In this document: positions 1 through 7,713 of the stretch, in pieces
Layout of the letters: the number at the start of each line of letters is the position of its first letter
Position numbering within the stretch: position 1 is the stretch's first letter
NCBI RefSeq assembly: GCF_042684505.1
Contig: NZ_JBHULT010000013.1
Span: 58,593 to 122,592 of the forward strand
DNA: 64,000 bases
Direction of reading: 5' to 3'
DNA from: Salinimicrobium flavum
GTDB lineage: Bacteria; Bacteroidota; Bacteroidia; Flavobacteriales; Flavobacteriaceae
Made by a program: the position numbers and the translations under genes
The notes under the pieces: generated by a model
What the model saw: only the letters and a program-made list of their open reading frames with translations
The model's database searches: none
Told to the model about the DNA's origin: nothing

Positions 1-1032
1 AAGGGTCACAATGCCTTTTAGTTGTTTTTCATAGCCAATTTTCGCAGTTCTTTCGAGGAGATCCCTTACGTTCCCTATACTCTGCACAACAAGGTAGAAA
101 GGTTCTTCAGGTTTTAAGATCGCTCCAAGCCATGTTTCGTATTTGTCATCTTCATTACGGGCCATTATATTAATGCTATTGGGCAGGTGCCCCTCTTTAT
201 ACCTGTCGCCATCCCTGGAATCAATTACAGTGACACCATTTTTCAAGCTTTCTACTGACAGGTGTAGCTTTACTGCTGCTTTCGTTTTCTGCACATTATC
301 TGCTCCCGCTTTATTGACGTCAACATTGAAACCAAAATAATGTGGGATAAATGGCTGGTCCTTCAGGATGGTTTCCACGAACTTCTCCTCTGTCTGATCT
401 TGGAAAGCCCAATTGAATTTACGCTCCTGTCCCAGGGTACTGGAGGAATCTGTACTCATATTTTTTCCGCAAAGAGAACCTGCACCATGAGCGGGATATA
501 CTATAGCATCATCTGGCAGCCCATTGAATTTGTGCTGCATGGTATGGTACATATCTTTAGCGAGTTCAACTCTTTTCGCTTTCATATTCCCTACTTTCTC
601 CCTGAGATCAGGGCGACCAACGTCACCAATAAAGAGGGTGTCCCCTGTAAAAAGGGCGGTTTTAGACTTCGATTCTGCAACAATAGTGATACTATCTGGT
701 GAATGCCCGGGAGTATTTAAGGCTCTGAAGGTCACTTCCCCCATTTCCACTTTGTCTCCCTCATCAAAGGACTTGTGTTCATAATCTGCCCCCAGCAGTT
801 TGCTTACATAGATAGTAGCCCCGGTTTGGTCATGGATCTGGCAATGACCGCTCACAAAATCTGCATGGGGGTGTGTTTCAAACACTGCCACGATCTTCGC
901 ATGATGTTCTTCTGCATAACGATAGTACTGCAAAGGATTTCTACTTGGATCTATAAGGGCCATCTTTCCATCACTAATTACCGCATAGGAATAATGGGCA
1001 AGAGGGCTATCTTTAAATTGTTTGATTTTCAT
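1..1032 (-). CDS. MBL-fold hydrolase fused to rhodanese, persulfide dioxygenase-like (partial)
   Basis: Cut by the window start: 344 codons are visible from the ATG at 1032 and the C-terminus is missing. The N-terminal half (about residues 1-230) is a metallo-beta-lactamase fold with the metal motif THPHADFVSGH at residues 53-63, then NTPGHSPDS and FTGDTLFIGDVGRPDL. From about residue 260 a rhodanese domain begins (VIDSRDGDRYKEGHLPNS). MBL-plus-rhodanese proteins of the ETHE1/Blh type oxidise or transfer persulfide sulfur in the cytoplasm; the exact substrate is inferred. The usual second His of HxHxDH is Phe here. The promoter carries a perfect GTAAC-N4-GTTAC dyad at 1184-1197, shared with the TauE exporter and RND pump promoters, which fits sulfur or thiol stress control. 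Confidence 0.88.
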   Translation of the reverse strand, partial: MKIKQFKDSPLAHYSYAVISDGKMALIDPSRNPLQYYRYAEEHHAKIVAVFETHPHADFVSGHCQIHDQTGATIYVSKLLGADYEHKSFDEGDKVEMGEVTFRALNTPGHSPDSITIVAESKSKTALFTGDTLFIGDVGRPDLREKVGNMKAKRVELAKDMYHTMQHKFNGLPDDAIVYPAHGAGSLCGKNMSTDSSSTLGQERKFNWAFQDQTEEKFVETILKDQPFIPHYFGFNVDVNKAGADNVQKTKAAVKLHLSVESLKNGVTVIDSRDGDRYKEGHLPNSINIMARNEDDKYETWLGAILKPEEPFYLVVQSIGNVRDLLERTAKIGYEKQLKGIVTL

Positions 1033-1153
1033 GATTTCAGTTTTTCTATTCTATTTTCTTCATTTTCATTCCCGCTAAAAGGCGGGAAAGATTCGCTTAT
1101 ATCCGTAATGAACTGGAATTCAATACATTCGGTTACGATTAAATTCAGGACAG

Positions 1154-1197
1154 CAAAAATACATTTTTAGCACTGTTAAAGCAGTAACAAGAGTTAC
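1154..1197 (-). promoter_or_regulatory. Crp/Fnr-type operator plus -7 box for the MBL-rhodanese gene
   Basis: Dyad GTAACAAGAGTTAC at 1184-1197. On the minus strand the box TATTTTTG (TAnnTTTG type) runs from 1161 to 1154. The dyad centre (1190.5) is 29.5 bp upstream of the first base of the box, the same as in three other promoters of this window. The box lies 121 bp from the ATG, so the leader is long. Binding by the Crp/Fnr protein at 10100-10735 is inferred. Confidence 0.7.
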
Positions 1198-1245
1198 ATT
1201 GGCAAAATTTTAAGAAATATAGACAACAGACAAGTTATCAGAATT

Positions 1246-1734
1246 TCAATTGAATTCGGCACAATCAGCAGAGGGGGTATATACCCCTGCGGCCTGTTGA
1301 TAGACCAGAGTGGCACCCAGGTGACCCACATACATGAGCAATCCGCTTCCGGCGGCAAGTATTAAGGTAACCGTGACCAGAAAGAACATATTTCTGAAAA
1401 GGGGAAATTTTATATAACGTAAAAGATCTATGGCAAGGCCTGCGCTGAAGACCCAGGCTGTATTCCAGGCCATGTTCTCATGTTCCTTGAGAACGGTAGG
1501 ATCACATAGGGTTCGGGAAACGGCACCATCGGCAAGGTCACCGGTATAGATCGCTACCCAGACACCTAACACACCCAATCCCAATAATACCGTACCACCA
1601 CGTTCCCATACCTCTCTCCTGTACCTAAGGGCTATGACCTTGAATAAAAAGGCCACCAGGAGTAAAGCTATGGGAAAATGAACGGACAGAGGGTGAAATA
1701 CCTCTGTCCGCCAGAATTCCGGAGTCTGCTCCAT
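1246..1734 (-). CDS. DUF2231 family membrane protein
   Basis: A 162-residue integral membrane protein with about four hydrophobic segments. It has the N-terminal HPLSVHFPIAL signature and the later GHLGATLVYQQAAGVY stretch typical of DUF2231 proteins. The family's biochemical role is unsettled; members often sit near c-type cytochrome or metal genes. It starts 2 bp after the stop of the upstream lipoprotein gene (1737-2051), so the two form an operon. A late Cys (SADCAEF) and LCDPTV give two possible ligand cysteines. The family call is firm and the function unknown. Confidence 0.82.
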   Translation of the reverse strand: MEQTPEFWRTEVFHPLSVHFPIALLLVAFLFKVIALRYRREVWERGGTVLLGLGVLGVWVAIYTGDLADGAVSRTLCDPTVLKEHENMAWNTAWVFSAGLAIDLLRYIKFPLFRNMFFLVTVTLILAAGSGLLMYVGHLGATLVYQQAAGVYTPSADCAEFN

Positions 1735-1736
1735 TT

Positions 1737-2051
1737 TTATTCCAGAACTTTAATTGAAATTGGATCCAGTCTTTTTCCTTCCTTTCTTACCTCTACTTCA
1801 ACCCGCATCCCTTCTTCTAATTCTGCAAACTCGATCTGGTTGCCATTTCTGGTAAGTTCGGTTTGATCTGTAAAATAAAGTTCAAGGGTTTGGTCGTCAT
1901 TTGTCTCGACATAGATCTCAGTCTTGGAAGCCTCTACCTCCTTGATCGTACCTTGGTAGGTCCCCGATTCAACTACATCGGTTTTTTCTCCACAGGAAAC
2001 GAACAGGAGAATAGTTGCAAAAAGAACAGTGGTGAAAACTTTAATTTTCAT
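1737..2051 (-). CDS. small lipoprotein, beta-rich (unknown function)
   Basis: A 104-residue protein with a lipoprotein signal peptide (MKIKVFTTVLFATILLFVSC, lipobox FVSC). The mature part alternates short beta-strand-like segments (GTYQGTIKEVEASKTEIYVE, then EGMRVEVEVRKEGK), which suggests a small OB- or SH3-like barrel. I do not recognise a named family with confidence. It heads a two-gene operon with the DUF2231 gene. It is transcribed away from the DoxX/DsrE/DsbD cluster across a 205-bp divergent region. Confidence 0.75.
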   Translation of the reverse strand: MKIKVFTTVLFATILLFVSCGEKTDVVESGTYQGTIKEVEASKTEIYVETNDDQTLELYFTDQTELTRNGNQIEFAELEEGMRVEVEVRKEGKRLDPISIKVLE

Positions 2052-2204
2052 AATCTGGTTTTTTAGGTGGTTGTTTTAAAGTTACCTGCAGCCACAGGAA
2101 CTTCTAATTTACCTAAAAAGCCATTCTTTCCCAAATCACCTCCTCTTTATTTTGTGTCTCCACAGAATTATGACATCCCTGATGATCGTTTATCTGAAAG
2201 TTTT

Positions 2205-2248
2205 GTAACAATTGTAACATTTCAATCCAATGAGGCATTATATATTTG
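2205..2248 (+). promoter_or_regulatory. Crp/Fnr-type operator plus -7 box for the DoxX-DsrE-TlpA-DsbD cluster
   Basis: GTAACAATTGTAAC at 2205-2218 is one base off the perfect GTAAC-N4-GTTAC dyad. TATATTTG at 2241-2248 fits TAnnTTTG. The centre-to-box distance is again exactly 29.5 bp. The presumed ATG at 2257 begins only 8 bp after the box, so the transcript would be nearly leaderless. It lies between divergent genes; I found no matching box for the leftward gene. Confidence 0.62.
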
Positions 2249-2256
2249 CCTTCTTC

Positions 2257-2607
2257 ATGGAATTAAAAAACTACATAGCGCTCATGTTTGTCATTCTTTT
2301 CGCAGGAAAAGTAGTGACTGTTGATGCCAGGATCTTTATGATCCTGATGGATTCTGTGGGAGTAAGCCTGGTCAACGACCGGTGTGAAAAACCACTTTTT
2401 TCAGATCAGTCAGATGCGACAGATATTGCCGAAGCGGTTATGATCCCCTCCCTTGAGATGGATTTTTTATGCCATACCCTATTTGATCTACGAATCATGG
2501 AGTGGCCTTCCGGTATTGCCTATATGAACTTCAGGCAATACACATACCAGGATCCGGGAATCATTTCCTCCCACCATGAAAAATTCTATCCCCCTCCCAA
2601 AGCCTAA
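2257..2607 (+). CDS. small secreted or membrane-anchored protein (unknown function)
   Basis: A 116-residue protein starting MELKNYIALMFVILFAGKVV, a hydrophobic segment that is a signal peptide or N-terminal anchor. The mature part has two cysteines (DRCEKP, DFLCHT). The C-terminus is Pro- and His-containing (SSHHEKFYPPPKA). I do not recognise a named family. A longer reading from ATG 2230 starts upstream of the TATATTTG box, so I prefer 2257. It heads a same-strand run with DoxX, DsrE, TlpA and DsbD under a Crp/Fnr-type operator, which suggests a redox, sulfur or metal context. Confidence 0.66.
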   Translation: MELKNYIALMFVILFAGKVVTVDARIFMILMDSVGVSLVNDRCEKPLFSDQSDATDIAEAVMIPSLEMDFLCHTLFDLRIMEWPSGIAYMNFRQYTYQDPGIISSHHEKFYPPPKA

Positions 2608-2641
2608 CCTGTTTCCCATTCTTTATAAATCCGGGTGAGAC

Positions 2642-2658
2642 TGGCGCATTTTGCGCCA
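2642..2658. other. intercistronic perfect hairpin
   Basis: TGGCGCA-TTT-TGCGCCA forms a 7-bp GC-rich stem with a 3-base loop. It sits between the small secreted gene and DoxX, with no T-run after it. It may stabilise or separate the two messages rather than end transcription fully. Confidence 0.55.
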
Positions 2659-2723
2659 ATAGTCCTGACTCATTCTTTTGAGTTCTTTCCCCCGGCAGGT
2701 TAACTTATTTATTATACATATTT

Positions 2724-3131
2724 ATGAACACAAATCTTATTGTGAGTCGTCTCTCGGTACAGATCTTCCGGGTGATGCTCAGCGGGATCTTTCTGGTGGC
2801 AAGTTTCAGTCATTTGATCAACCTGGAAAAGACCCTTCAAAGAATTGAACAGGCAAAATTCAAGGGGATCGCCTATATGTTTGGCGAACCGCGCTTTATG
2901 GTGATAGCCTCGGGCATCGTCATGTTGATCGCCGGATTATCCCTCCTTGCTGGTTTTAAAACACGATGGTCTGCAGCGGTTTTAGTAGCCGTTATTGTAC
3001 CTATCACCCTTACCATACAGGTAGGACAGATCACCACCCTGGGTCCCCTTTTCAAGAACATCGCGATCATTGGCGGACTCACATTTTTTATTATGAACGA
3101 TTTCAACAATTCACAAAACAACATATCATGA
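2724..3131 (+). CDS. DoxX family membrane protein
   Basis: A 135-residue protein with four predicted membrane helices (roughly residues 15-32, 55-78, 83-101, 108-123) and the DoxX-type run RVMLSGIFLVASFSHLINLEK near the start. DoxX-like proteins are quinone-linked or scaffold membrane subunits linked to sulfur oxidation and thiol stress; the precise role is unknown here. Its TGA overlaps the ATG of the DsrE gene by 4 bases (ATGA), indicating translational coupling. The neighbourhood (DsrE, TlpA, DsbD) points to sulfur or thiol chemistry at the envelope. Confidence 0.82.
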   Translation: MNTNLIVSRLSVQIFRVMLSGIFLVASFSHLINLEKTLQRIEQAKFKGIAYMFGEPRFMVIASGIVMLIAGLSLLAGFKTRWSAAVLVAVIVPITLTIQVGQITTLGPLFKNIAIIGGLTFFIMNDFNNSQNNIS

Positions 3132-3583
3132 AAAAGACACTTTTATTAAGTATCGCATTATTGCTAACAATCTTCAGTACAAATGCACAAACACATTCAG
3201 AAAAAGAACATTCAGAAAAAGAACATTCAGAAAAGGAACATTCAGAAAAAATCAATTACGTAGTGCTCACCAGGCAGGTGCCGCAGCTTAAACCCATATT
3301 ATTAGCCGCCGAAGAACTGGCAAAACAGGACGGTAAGAATTTCGGGGATTTCCAGGTAGTGGTTTGCGGAAAAACCGTGCAGGAGCTCACTAATGAGGAA
3401 GCAATGAAAGTTTTCCTGGAACAGGCTGAAGAAGCAGGGGTGACCATTAACGCCTGTGGTTTCTCACTGAAGAAATTTGGTGTGGATAAAACCAAATTAC
3501 ACCCCAATATAAAGGTCGCAGATAACGGGATCCTTTACAATTTTGAGCTTCAGAAGAAAGGATACCTAAGCATTGAACTTTAA
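3128..3583 (+). CDS. secreted DsrE-family protein with SEKEH repeats
   Basis: A 151-residue protein with a Sec signal peptide (MKKTLLLSIALLLTIFSTNAQ) followed by four SEK(EH) pentapeptide units coded by a 15-bp tandem repeat. The rest (about residues 42-151) is a DsrE/YchN-like alpha/beta domain, with VVLTRQVPQLKPILLAAEEL, FGDFQVVVCGKTVQEL and GVTINACGFSLKKFGV. Its cysteines (VVCGK and NACGF) are candidates for persulfide chemistry, as DsrE proteins carry sulfur on a Cys. The start ATG at 3128 overlaps the DoxX stop; a longer frame from 2966 lies inside DoxX and is rejected. Export makes this a periplasmic DsrE, less usual than the cytoplasmic forms. Confidence 0.82.
   Translation: MKKTLLLSIALLLTIFSTNAQTHSEKEHSEKEHSEKEHSEKINYVVLTRQVPQLKPILLAAEELAKQDGKNFGDFQVVVCGKTVQELTNEEAMKVFLEQAEEAGVTINACGFSLKKFGVDKTKLHPNIKVADNGILYNFELQKKGYLSIEL
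3194..3253 (+). repeat. 15-bp in-frame tandem repeat, four units
   Basis: Four consecutive units of CATTCAGAAAAAGAA at 3194, 3209, 3224 and 3239; the third has one change and the last diverges at its end. It encodes the SEKEH linker after the signal peptide of the DsrE-like protein. Unit number could vary by slippage without breaking the frame. Confidence 0.85.
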
Positions 3584-3609
3584 TATCAATTGAGCAAAAC
3601 CGAATCATC

Positions 3610-4203
3610 ATGAATAAGAAACTTAAAAAGAATTTAATTGAATACGGAATAATAGGAGCAGTTTTTATAGGTCTCTTTGTTACAGGACTACACACAGAGG
3701 TGTTTGGTTTTCTGCAACGCGGTATACTTAAAACAGGCCTTATGAACCCTGATGTGGAAGAGAAAGCAGAGATCGCCGAAGCTAACATAAATCCCAATGC
3801 AGATTTTAACCTGCAGCTTATAAATTCTGAAGGAGAAAGAGTGAATATGGCAGATTTTCGTGGAAAAGTGATCTTTTTCAACGTTTGGGCTACCTGGTGT
3901 CCTCCCTGTGTGGCCGAAATGCCGGGGATCAATGAGCTCTATAAGGATGTAAAAGACCAGAACGTGGAATTTATCATGCTTTCTGTAGACCAGGATTTTG
4001 ACAAAGCCATAGACTTTAACGAGAGAAAAGGATACGAGTTTGAGGTTTACAGAGCTGCCAGCCCTATGCCCCAGATGTATACTTCGAGAAGTATACCCAC
4101 CACCTATGTGATAGACGCCAACGGAAAACTGGCTATGACCCACAGGGGAATGGGAGATTATGATACCAAAAAATTCAGGGACTTCCTTCAGAAACTACAG
4201 TAA
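3610..4203 (+). CDS. membrane-anchored TlpA/ResA-like thioredoxin
   Basis: A 197-residue protein with one N-terminal anchor (IIGAVFIGLFVTGLHTEVFG, residues 14-33) and a periplasmic thioredoxin fold. The redox motif is WCPPC with C97 and C100; the cis-Pro region is SRSIPTTYVID. Such proteins reduce disulfides in periplasmic partners such as apocytochromes, drawing electrons from DsbD/CcdA. The next gene is a DsbD-type transporter, so the pair makes functional sense. It lies 26 bp after the DsrE gene. Confidence 0.9.
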   Translation: MNKKLKKNLIEYGIIGAVFIGLFVTGLHTEVFGFLQRGILKTGLMNPDVEEKAEIAEANINPNADFNLQLINSEGERVNMADFRGKVIFFNVWATWCPPCVAEMPGINELYKDVKDQNVEFIMLSVDQDFDKAIDFNERKGYEFEVYRAASPMPQMYTSRSIPTTYVIDANGKLAMTHRGMGDYDTKKFRDFLQKLQ

Positions 4204-4208
4204 AAATC

Positions 4209-4251
4209 ATGAGGGCTGTCCCGGGAAGGATCCTTCCCGGGACAGCCTCAT
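4209..4251. other. near-perfect 43-bp palindrome between tlpA and dsbD
   Basis: Arms ATGAGG + CTGTCCCGGGAA (4209-4214 and 4216-4227, with a single bulged G at 4215) pair with TTCCCGGGACAG + CCTCAT (4234-4251). The 6-base centre GGATCC is itself palindromic. That is an 18-bp GC-rich stem. No T-run follows, so it is more likely an RNA-processing or attenuation hairpin, or a repeat element, than a classical terminator. Confidence 0.7.
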
Positions 4252-4274
4252 TTAACCAGATCAAACTACAAACT

Positions 4275-6350
4275 ATGAAAAAAAGAAAGTATCTGATCCT
4301 GCTTATCTCCTTCTTTTCGATCCTTCCACTGTTCGCGCAGATTCAGGAATCCCCGGAATGGAAGGTGACTTCAGATAAAGAAGAGGTGCAGCCGGGAGAG
4401 GAGATCACCCTGACCTTTACGGCAGAAGTGCCCGTTGATTGGTACATGTATTCCAACGACTTTGACCCGGACCTGGGGCCTATGCTCACCGAGATCATCT
4501 TTGAAGAGAATGAGGGCTATGAACTCCTAGGTCACCCGCAACCTGTGAATCCAAAAAAGAAATATGATGAGGTTTGGGAAGGTGATATCACTTACTTTAC
4601 CGGGGAAGCCACCTTCACCCAAAAAATAAAAGTAAACGATCCTTCTGAAGCCATTTCGGGAATTATCACCTATCAGATATGTACAGATGTTACGGGCCAG
4701 TGTATTCCTTATGAAAATGATTTTTCGGTATTTCCCAACGGAAAGAGCCAGGAAACAGCCATACCTTTAACATCCGGGGGAACCGGGAATTCTACTGAAG
4801 CCACGGGGCCGCAGGTAAAGGAACTGGAGCCGTTTCAAAACTCTTTTAAAGTGGAAGAAGAGGAAAAAGGCTGGGCAGGTTTGCTTACCTTCTTCCTGAT
4901 CTCTTTTGGTGCAGGCCTTGCGGCACTGCTTACCCCCTGCGTGTTCCCAATGATCCCAATGACCGTTACCTACTTTACCAAAGCCAGTGGAACCCGGTCT
5001 AAGGCGATCATGCAGGCGGTGATCTACGGCCTTTCCATCATTGCGATCTATACCCTGGTAGGGACCATCTTTGCGCTGGTATTTGGAGCAGGCTTCGCGA
5101 ATTTCCTTAGTACTCACTGGCTCCCTAACCTGCTGTTCTTCGCAGTATTTGTTTTGTTTGCATTATCCTTCTTTGGGTTGTTCGAGATAAGGCTACCCAA
5201 CAAATTGGTAAATAACATTGATAATCAGGCCAACAAAGGAGGACTTGCCGGGATATTCTTTATGGCCTTTACTCTGGTATTGGTTGGTTTTAGCTGTACC
5301 GGTCCTATTGCAGGAACAATATTGCTTGAGGCAGCCAGCGGACAGGCGATAAAGCCTCTGGTAGGAATGCTGGGATTCTCAACGGCATTCGCAGTTCCGT
5401 TTACCCTGTTCGCTATCTTCCCGGGCTGGTTGAGCTCGTTGCCCAAAAGCGGCGGATGGCTGAACACCGTAAAGGTGGTCCTGGGATTCCTGGAACTGGC
5501 ACTCGCATTAAAATTCCTTAGTATGGTAGACCAGGTCTATCACTGGAACATCCTCGACCGGGAAATCTATCTTGCCCTCTGGATCGTGATCTTTACATTG
5601 TTAGGGTTCTATTTATTAGGAAAGATCATTTTTCCGCATGAACAGAAGAAAGAGAACACTTCTGTCTGGAGATTATTGACCGCAACCCTGGTGTTTAGTT
5701 TTGTGGTATATCTTATCCCGGGACTATTTGGAGCACCGTTAAAAGCACTGGCAGGATACCTGCCCCCCATGAGCACGCATGACTTCAGACTTTTAGACAG
5801 TACAAATCCGGCTGAAGTAACCACACTCTCAGAAGGCTGTGAACAACCAAAATATAAAGACATGCTGGAACTCCCTCATGGTTTGAAAGGCTATTTTGAT
5901 TATGACCAGGCCCTTGCCTGTGCAAGAAAGGAAAATAAGCCACTGTTCATAGACTTTACAGGGCACGGCTGCGTGAACTGTAGGGAGATGGAAGCAACCG
6001 TGTGGAGTGACCCTGAAGTGTTGAAAAGACTCAGGGAAGACTATATTGTCGTAGCTCTTTATGTAGACGAAAAAACCCAGTTACCAGAGAACGATTGGTA
6101 CATATCTGTCTATGATAACAAGGTGAAAAAGACCATTGGAAAGCAGAATATGGATTTTATGATCCAGAAACTGAACGCTAATGCCCAGCCATACTACACT
6201 TTAGTAGGTGAAAATGAAGAACTTTTGGCCGCACCTCATGCCTATGACCTGGACGTAAAGAAATTTGTGGAGTTCCTTGATGAAGGAAAGAAACGTTTTG
6301 AAGAAAATTCAGGGATACAGGAAGGTACTGTCCTGGGAGACGTATTATAA
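4275..6350 (+). CDS. dsbD: DsbD-type thiol:disulfide interchange protein
   Basis: A 691-residue three-part protein. The signal peptide is MKKRKYLILLISFFSILPLFAQ. A periplasmic DsbD alpha-like beta domain spans residues about 25-175. A block of about eight membrane helices (residues about 210-500) carries the paired cysteines in LLTPCVFPMIPMT and GFSCTGPIAG. The C-terminal thioredoxin domain has the motif CVNC at 566-569. DsbD moves electrons from cytoplasmic thioredoxin to periplasmic partners, here probably the TlpA protein just upstream. The start at 4275 is chosen because the upstream in-frame ATG at 4209 lies inside the palindrome and would put 22 residues before the signal peptide. A terminator follows. 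Confidence 0.92.
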   Translation: MKKRKYLILLISFFSILPLFAQIQESPEWKVTSDKEEVQPGEEITLTFTAEVPVDWYMYSNDFDPDLGPMLTEIIFEENEGYELLGHPQPVNPKKKYDEVWEGDITYFTGEATFTQKIKVNDPSEAISGIITYQICTDVTGQCIPYENDFSVFPNGKSQETAIPLTSGGTGNSTEATGPQVKELEPFQNSFKVEEEEKGWAGLLTFFLISFGAGLAALLTPCVFPMIPMTVTYFTKASGTRSKAIMQAVIYGLSIIAIYTLVGTIFALVFGAGFANFLSTHWLPNLLFFAVFVLFALSFFGLFEIRLPNKLVNNIDNQANKGGLAGIFFMAFTLVLVGFSCTGPIAGTILLEAASGQAIKPLVGMLGFSTAFAVPFTLFAIFPGWLSSLPKSGGWLNTVKVVLGFLELALALKFLSMVDQVYHWNILDREIYLALWIVIFTLLGFYLLGKIIFPHEQKKENTSVWRLLTATLVFSFVVYLIPGLFGAPLKALAGYLPPMSTHDFRLLDSTNPAEVTTLSEGCEQPKYKDMLELPHGLKGYFDYDQALACARKENKPLFIDFTGHGCVNCREMEATVWSDPEVLKRLREDYIVVALYVDEKTQLPENDWYISVYDNKVKKTIGKQNMDFMIQKLNANAQPYYTLVGENEELLAAPHAYDLDVKKFVEFLDEGKKRFEENSGIQEGTVLGDVL

Positions 6351-6375
6351 TTTAATTATTGGTTTGGTTAGTTGG

Positions 6376-6411
6376 AACCTGCAGTGCCTTTTGGCCCTGC
6401 AGGTTTTTTTG
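6376..6411 (+). terminator. rho-independent terminator after dsbD
   Basis: The stem AACCTGCAG / CTGCAGGTT (6376-6384 with 6397-6405) has a 12-base loop and a run of T to 6410. It ends the DoxX-to-DsbD cluster and lies just before the 3' end of the convergent methyltransferase gene. Confidence 0.82.
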
Positions 6412-6421
6412 GCTGCGTTTC

Positions 6422-7039
6422 TTATCTTTTCTTTTTGGCTACAAACCTTATGACCGCTCCCAGCCCCTGATGGAATCTGCCTTCATTGAGGTCAACCTCA
6501 GCTTCATAAAGTTCCAGGAAATCAAAATCTTTTGAAAAATCCTTCTCAATCTCCTCTAAAGAGAAAAGAAGTGCCTCATCTTCTGGACCTCCCACATTAG
6601 GATTTTCCTTTTGATATGCTACATTCTTCTTACTGAAACCTTCGAAGAAGATCAGCCCATCCCTGCGAAGGTAAGAGGCAAGGAGGCGATGGTATTCAGA
6701 GCGAACATCTACCGGAAAATGAGCAAAAATAAGAGCTACCGCATCAAACTGCTCTTTTTCATACCCAAGTTGAGGTAGGTCTCCAACCTTGTATTCAATC
6801 TCCACATGATTTTTTTCGGCAAGCTTTTTTGCTTTTTTCTTACCTTCCTTACTAACATCAAAGGCATCTGCCTTCCAGTATTCTTTTGCGGCAAAAACTG
6901 CGTTTCTTCCTTCTCCTTCAGCTGCAAAAAGGATCTCCCCGGGATCGAATTGCATCAATCTTGATTTAAAATATTGATTTGGCTCTTCACCATAAACATA
7001 CTCATCACTGCTGAAGCGATCGTCCCAAAATTCTTTCAT
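6422..7039 (-). CDS. class I SAM-dependent methyltransferase
   Basis: A 205-residue protein with a Rossmann methyltransferase core. Motif I is seen as LFAAEGEGRNAVFAA (residues about 37-51), an acidic residue after strand 2 as DAFDVS, and the motif IV region as FDAVALIFAHFP. The N-terminus WDDRFSSDEYVYGEEPN is typical of small TehB-like or thiol/tellurite methyltransferase relatives. The substrate cannot be told from sequence. It is the last gene of a five-gene minus-strand run headed by the TauE exporter, 42 bp after a second methyltransferase gene. Confidence 0.82.
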   Translation of the reverse strand: MKEFWDDRFSSDEYVYGEEPNQYFKSRLMQFDPGEILFAAEGEGRNAVFAAKEYWKADAFDVSKEGKKKAKKLAEKNHVEIEYKVGDLPQLGYEKEQFDAVALIFAHFPVDVRSEYHRLLASYLRRDGLIFFEGFSKKNVAYQKENPNVGGPEDEALLFSLEEIEKDFSKDFDFLELYEAEVDLNEGRFHQGLGAVIRFVAKKKR

Positions 7040-7081
7040 AATATCATCATATCTTTAGCTCCAAAATGGGAGCGGTATTTT

Positions 7082-7702
7082 TTAATTTTCATCCCGTTTA
7101 TAGCTACAGAAGGTAAAATTCTGTGTTCCCCCTGTTGGGGTAGTATGATCCACATTCTTACAGTTCATTGAAGTAAAGCCGTCTGAAAACAACTCCTGCA
7201 TTTGTTTAATAGAATATTGTCTGATCTCGAGTCCGCTGCACTTCCCTGGTCCGTTTTCTGAAAAAGTGCCAAGAATAAGTCTTCCGCCGGGTTTGATGGC
7301 TTCTTTTACTGTTTTAAGGTAATTTCCCACTTGCTTATCTTCTGTAAGGAAATGAAAAGCAGCCCTGTCGTGCCACAGGTCATATTTTTTCTGCGGAGTA
7401 AATTCCGAAACATCTGCAGGGATCCAGGTGATCTCATCTGCTTTCTCCCCCAACCTCTCCTTTGCGCGTTCAAGGGCTTTTTCCGAAATATCCACCACGG
7501 TTATATTAGTGAAGCCTTTCCCTAATAAAAATTCGGCAAGAAAACTGTCTCCTCCCCCAATATCAATTATAGCCGAGTCCTTTTCCAGTTCACATTCATT
7601 GATGAACTCAAGGGAAGTTTCGGGCATTGGTTCATACCAACTAACCTCTGTAGCCTTCTTCTTCTCATAAACTTCGTTCCAATGTTTTTTCCTGTCCTCC
7701 AT
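7082..7702 (-). CDS. class I SAM-dependent methyltransferase
   Basis: A 206-residue protein beginning MEDRKKHWNEVYEKKKATEVSW. This N-terminus is typical of small methyltransferases whose SAM loop here is AIIDIGGGDSFLAEFLLGKG. DLWHDRAAFHFL matches the motif IV/V region. The start at 7702 is preferred over the upstream 7726, which lies inside the preceding hydrolase gene. Its presence beside a second methyltransferase, a TauE exporter and a Crp/Fnr regulator suggests modification of a small thiol or chalcogen compound, but that is inference. Confidence 0.82.
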   Translation of the reverse strand: MEDRKKHWNEVYEKKKATEVSWYEPMPETSLEFINECELEKDSAIIDIGGGDSFLAEFLLGKGFTNITVVDISEKALERAKERLGEKADEITWIPADVSEFTPQKKYDLWHDRAAFHFLTEDKQVGNYLKTVKEAIKPGGRLILGTFSENGPGKCSGLEIRQYSIKQMQELFSDGFTSMNCKNVDHTTPTGGTQNFTFCSYKRDEN

Positions 7703-7713
7703 AATAGATCCTT

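Noticed and set aside
340..1170. Several plus-strand open frames (340-702, 524-784, 775-1170)
   Set aside because: They are antisense shadows of the MBL-rhodanese gene on the minus strand, which has clear catalytic motifs.
3447..3932. Minus-strand open frame of 161 codons
   Set aside because: It overlaps the DsrE and TlpA genes, both with strong motifs, and shows no family match.
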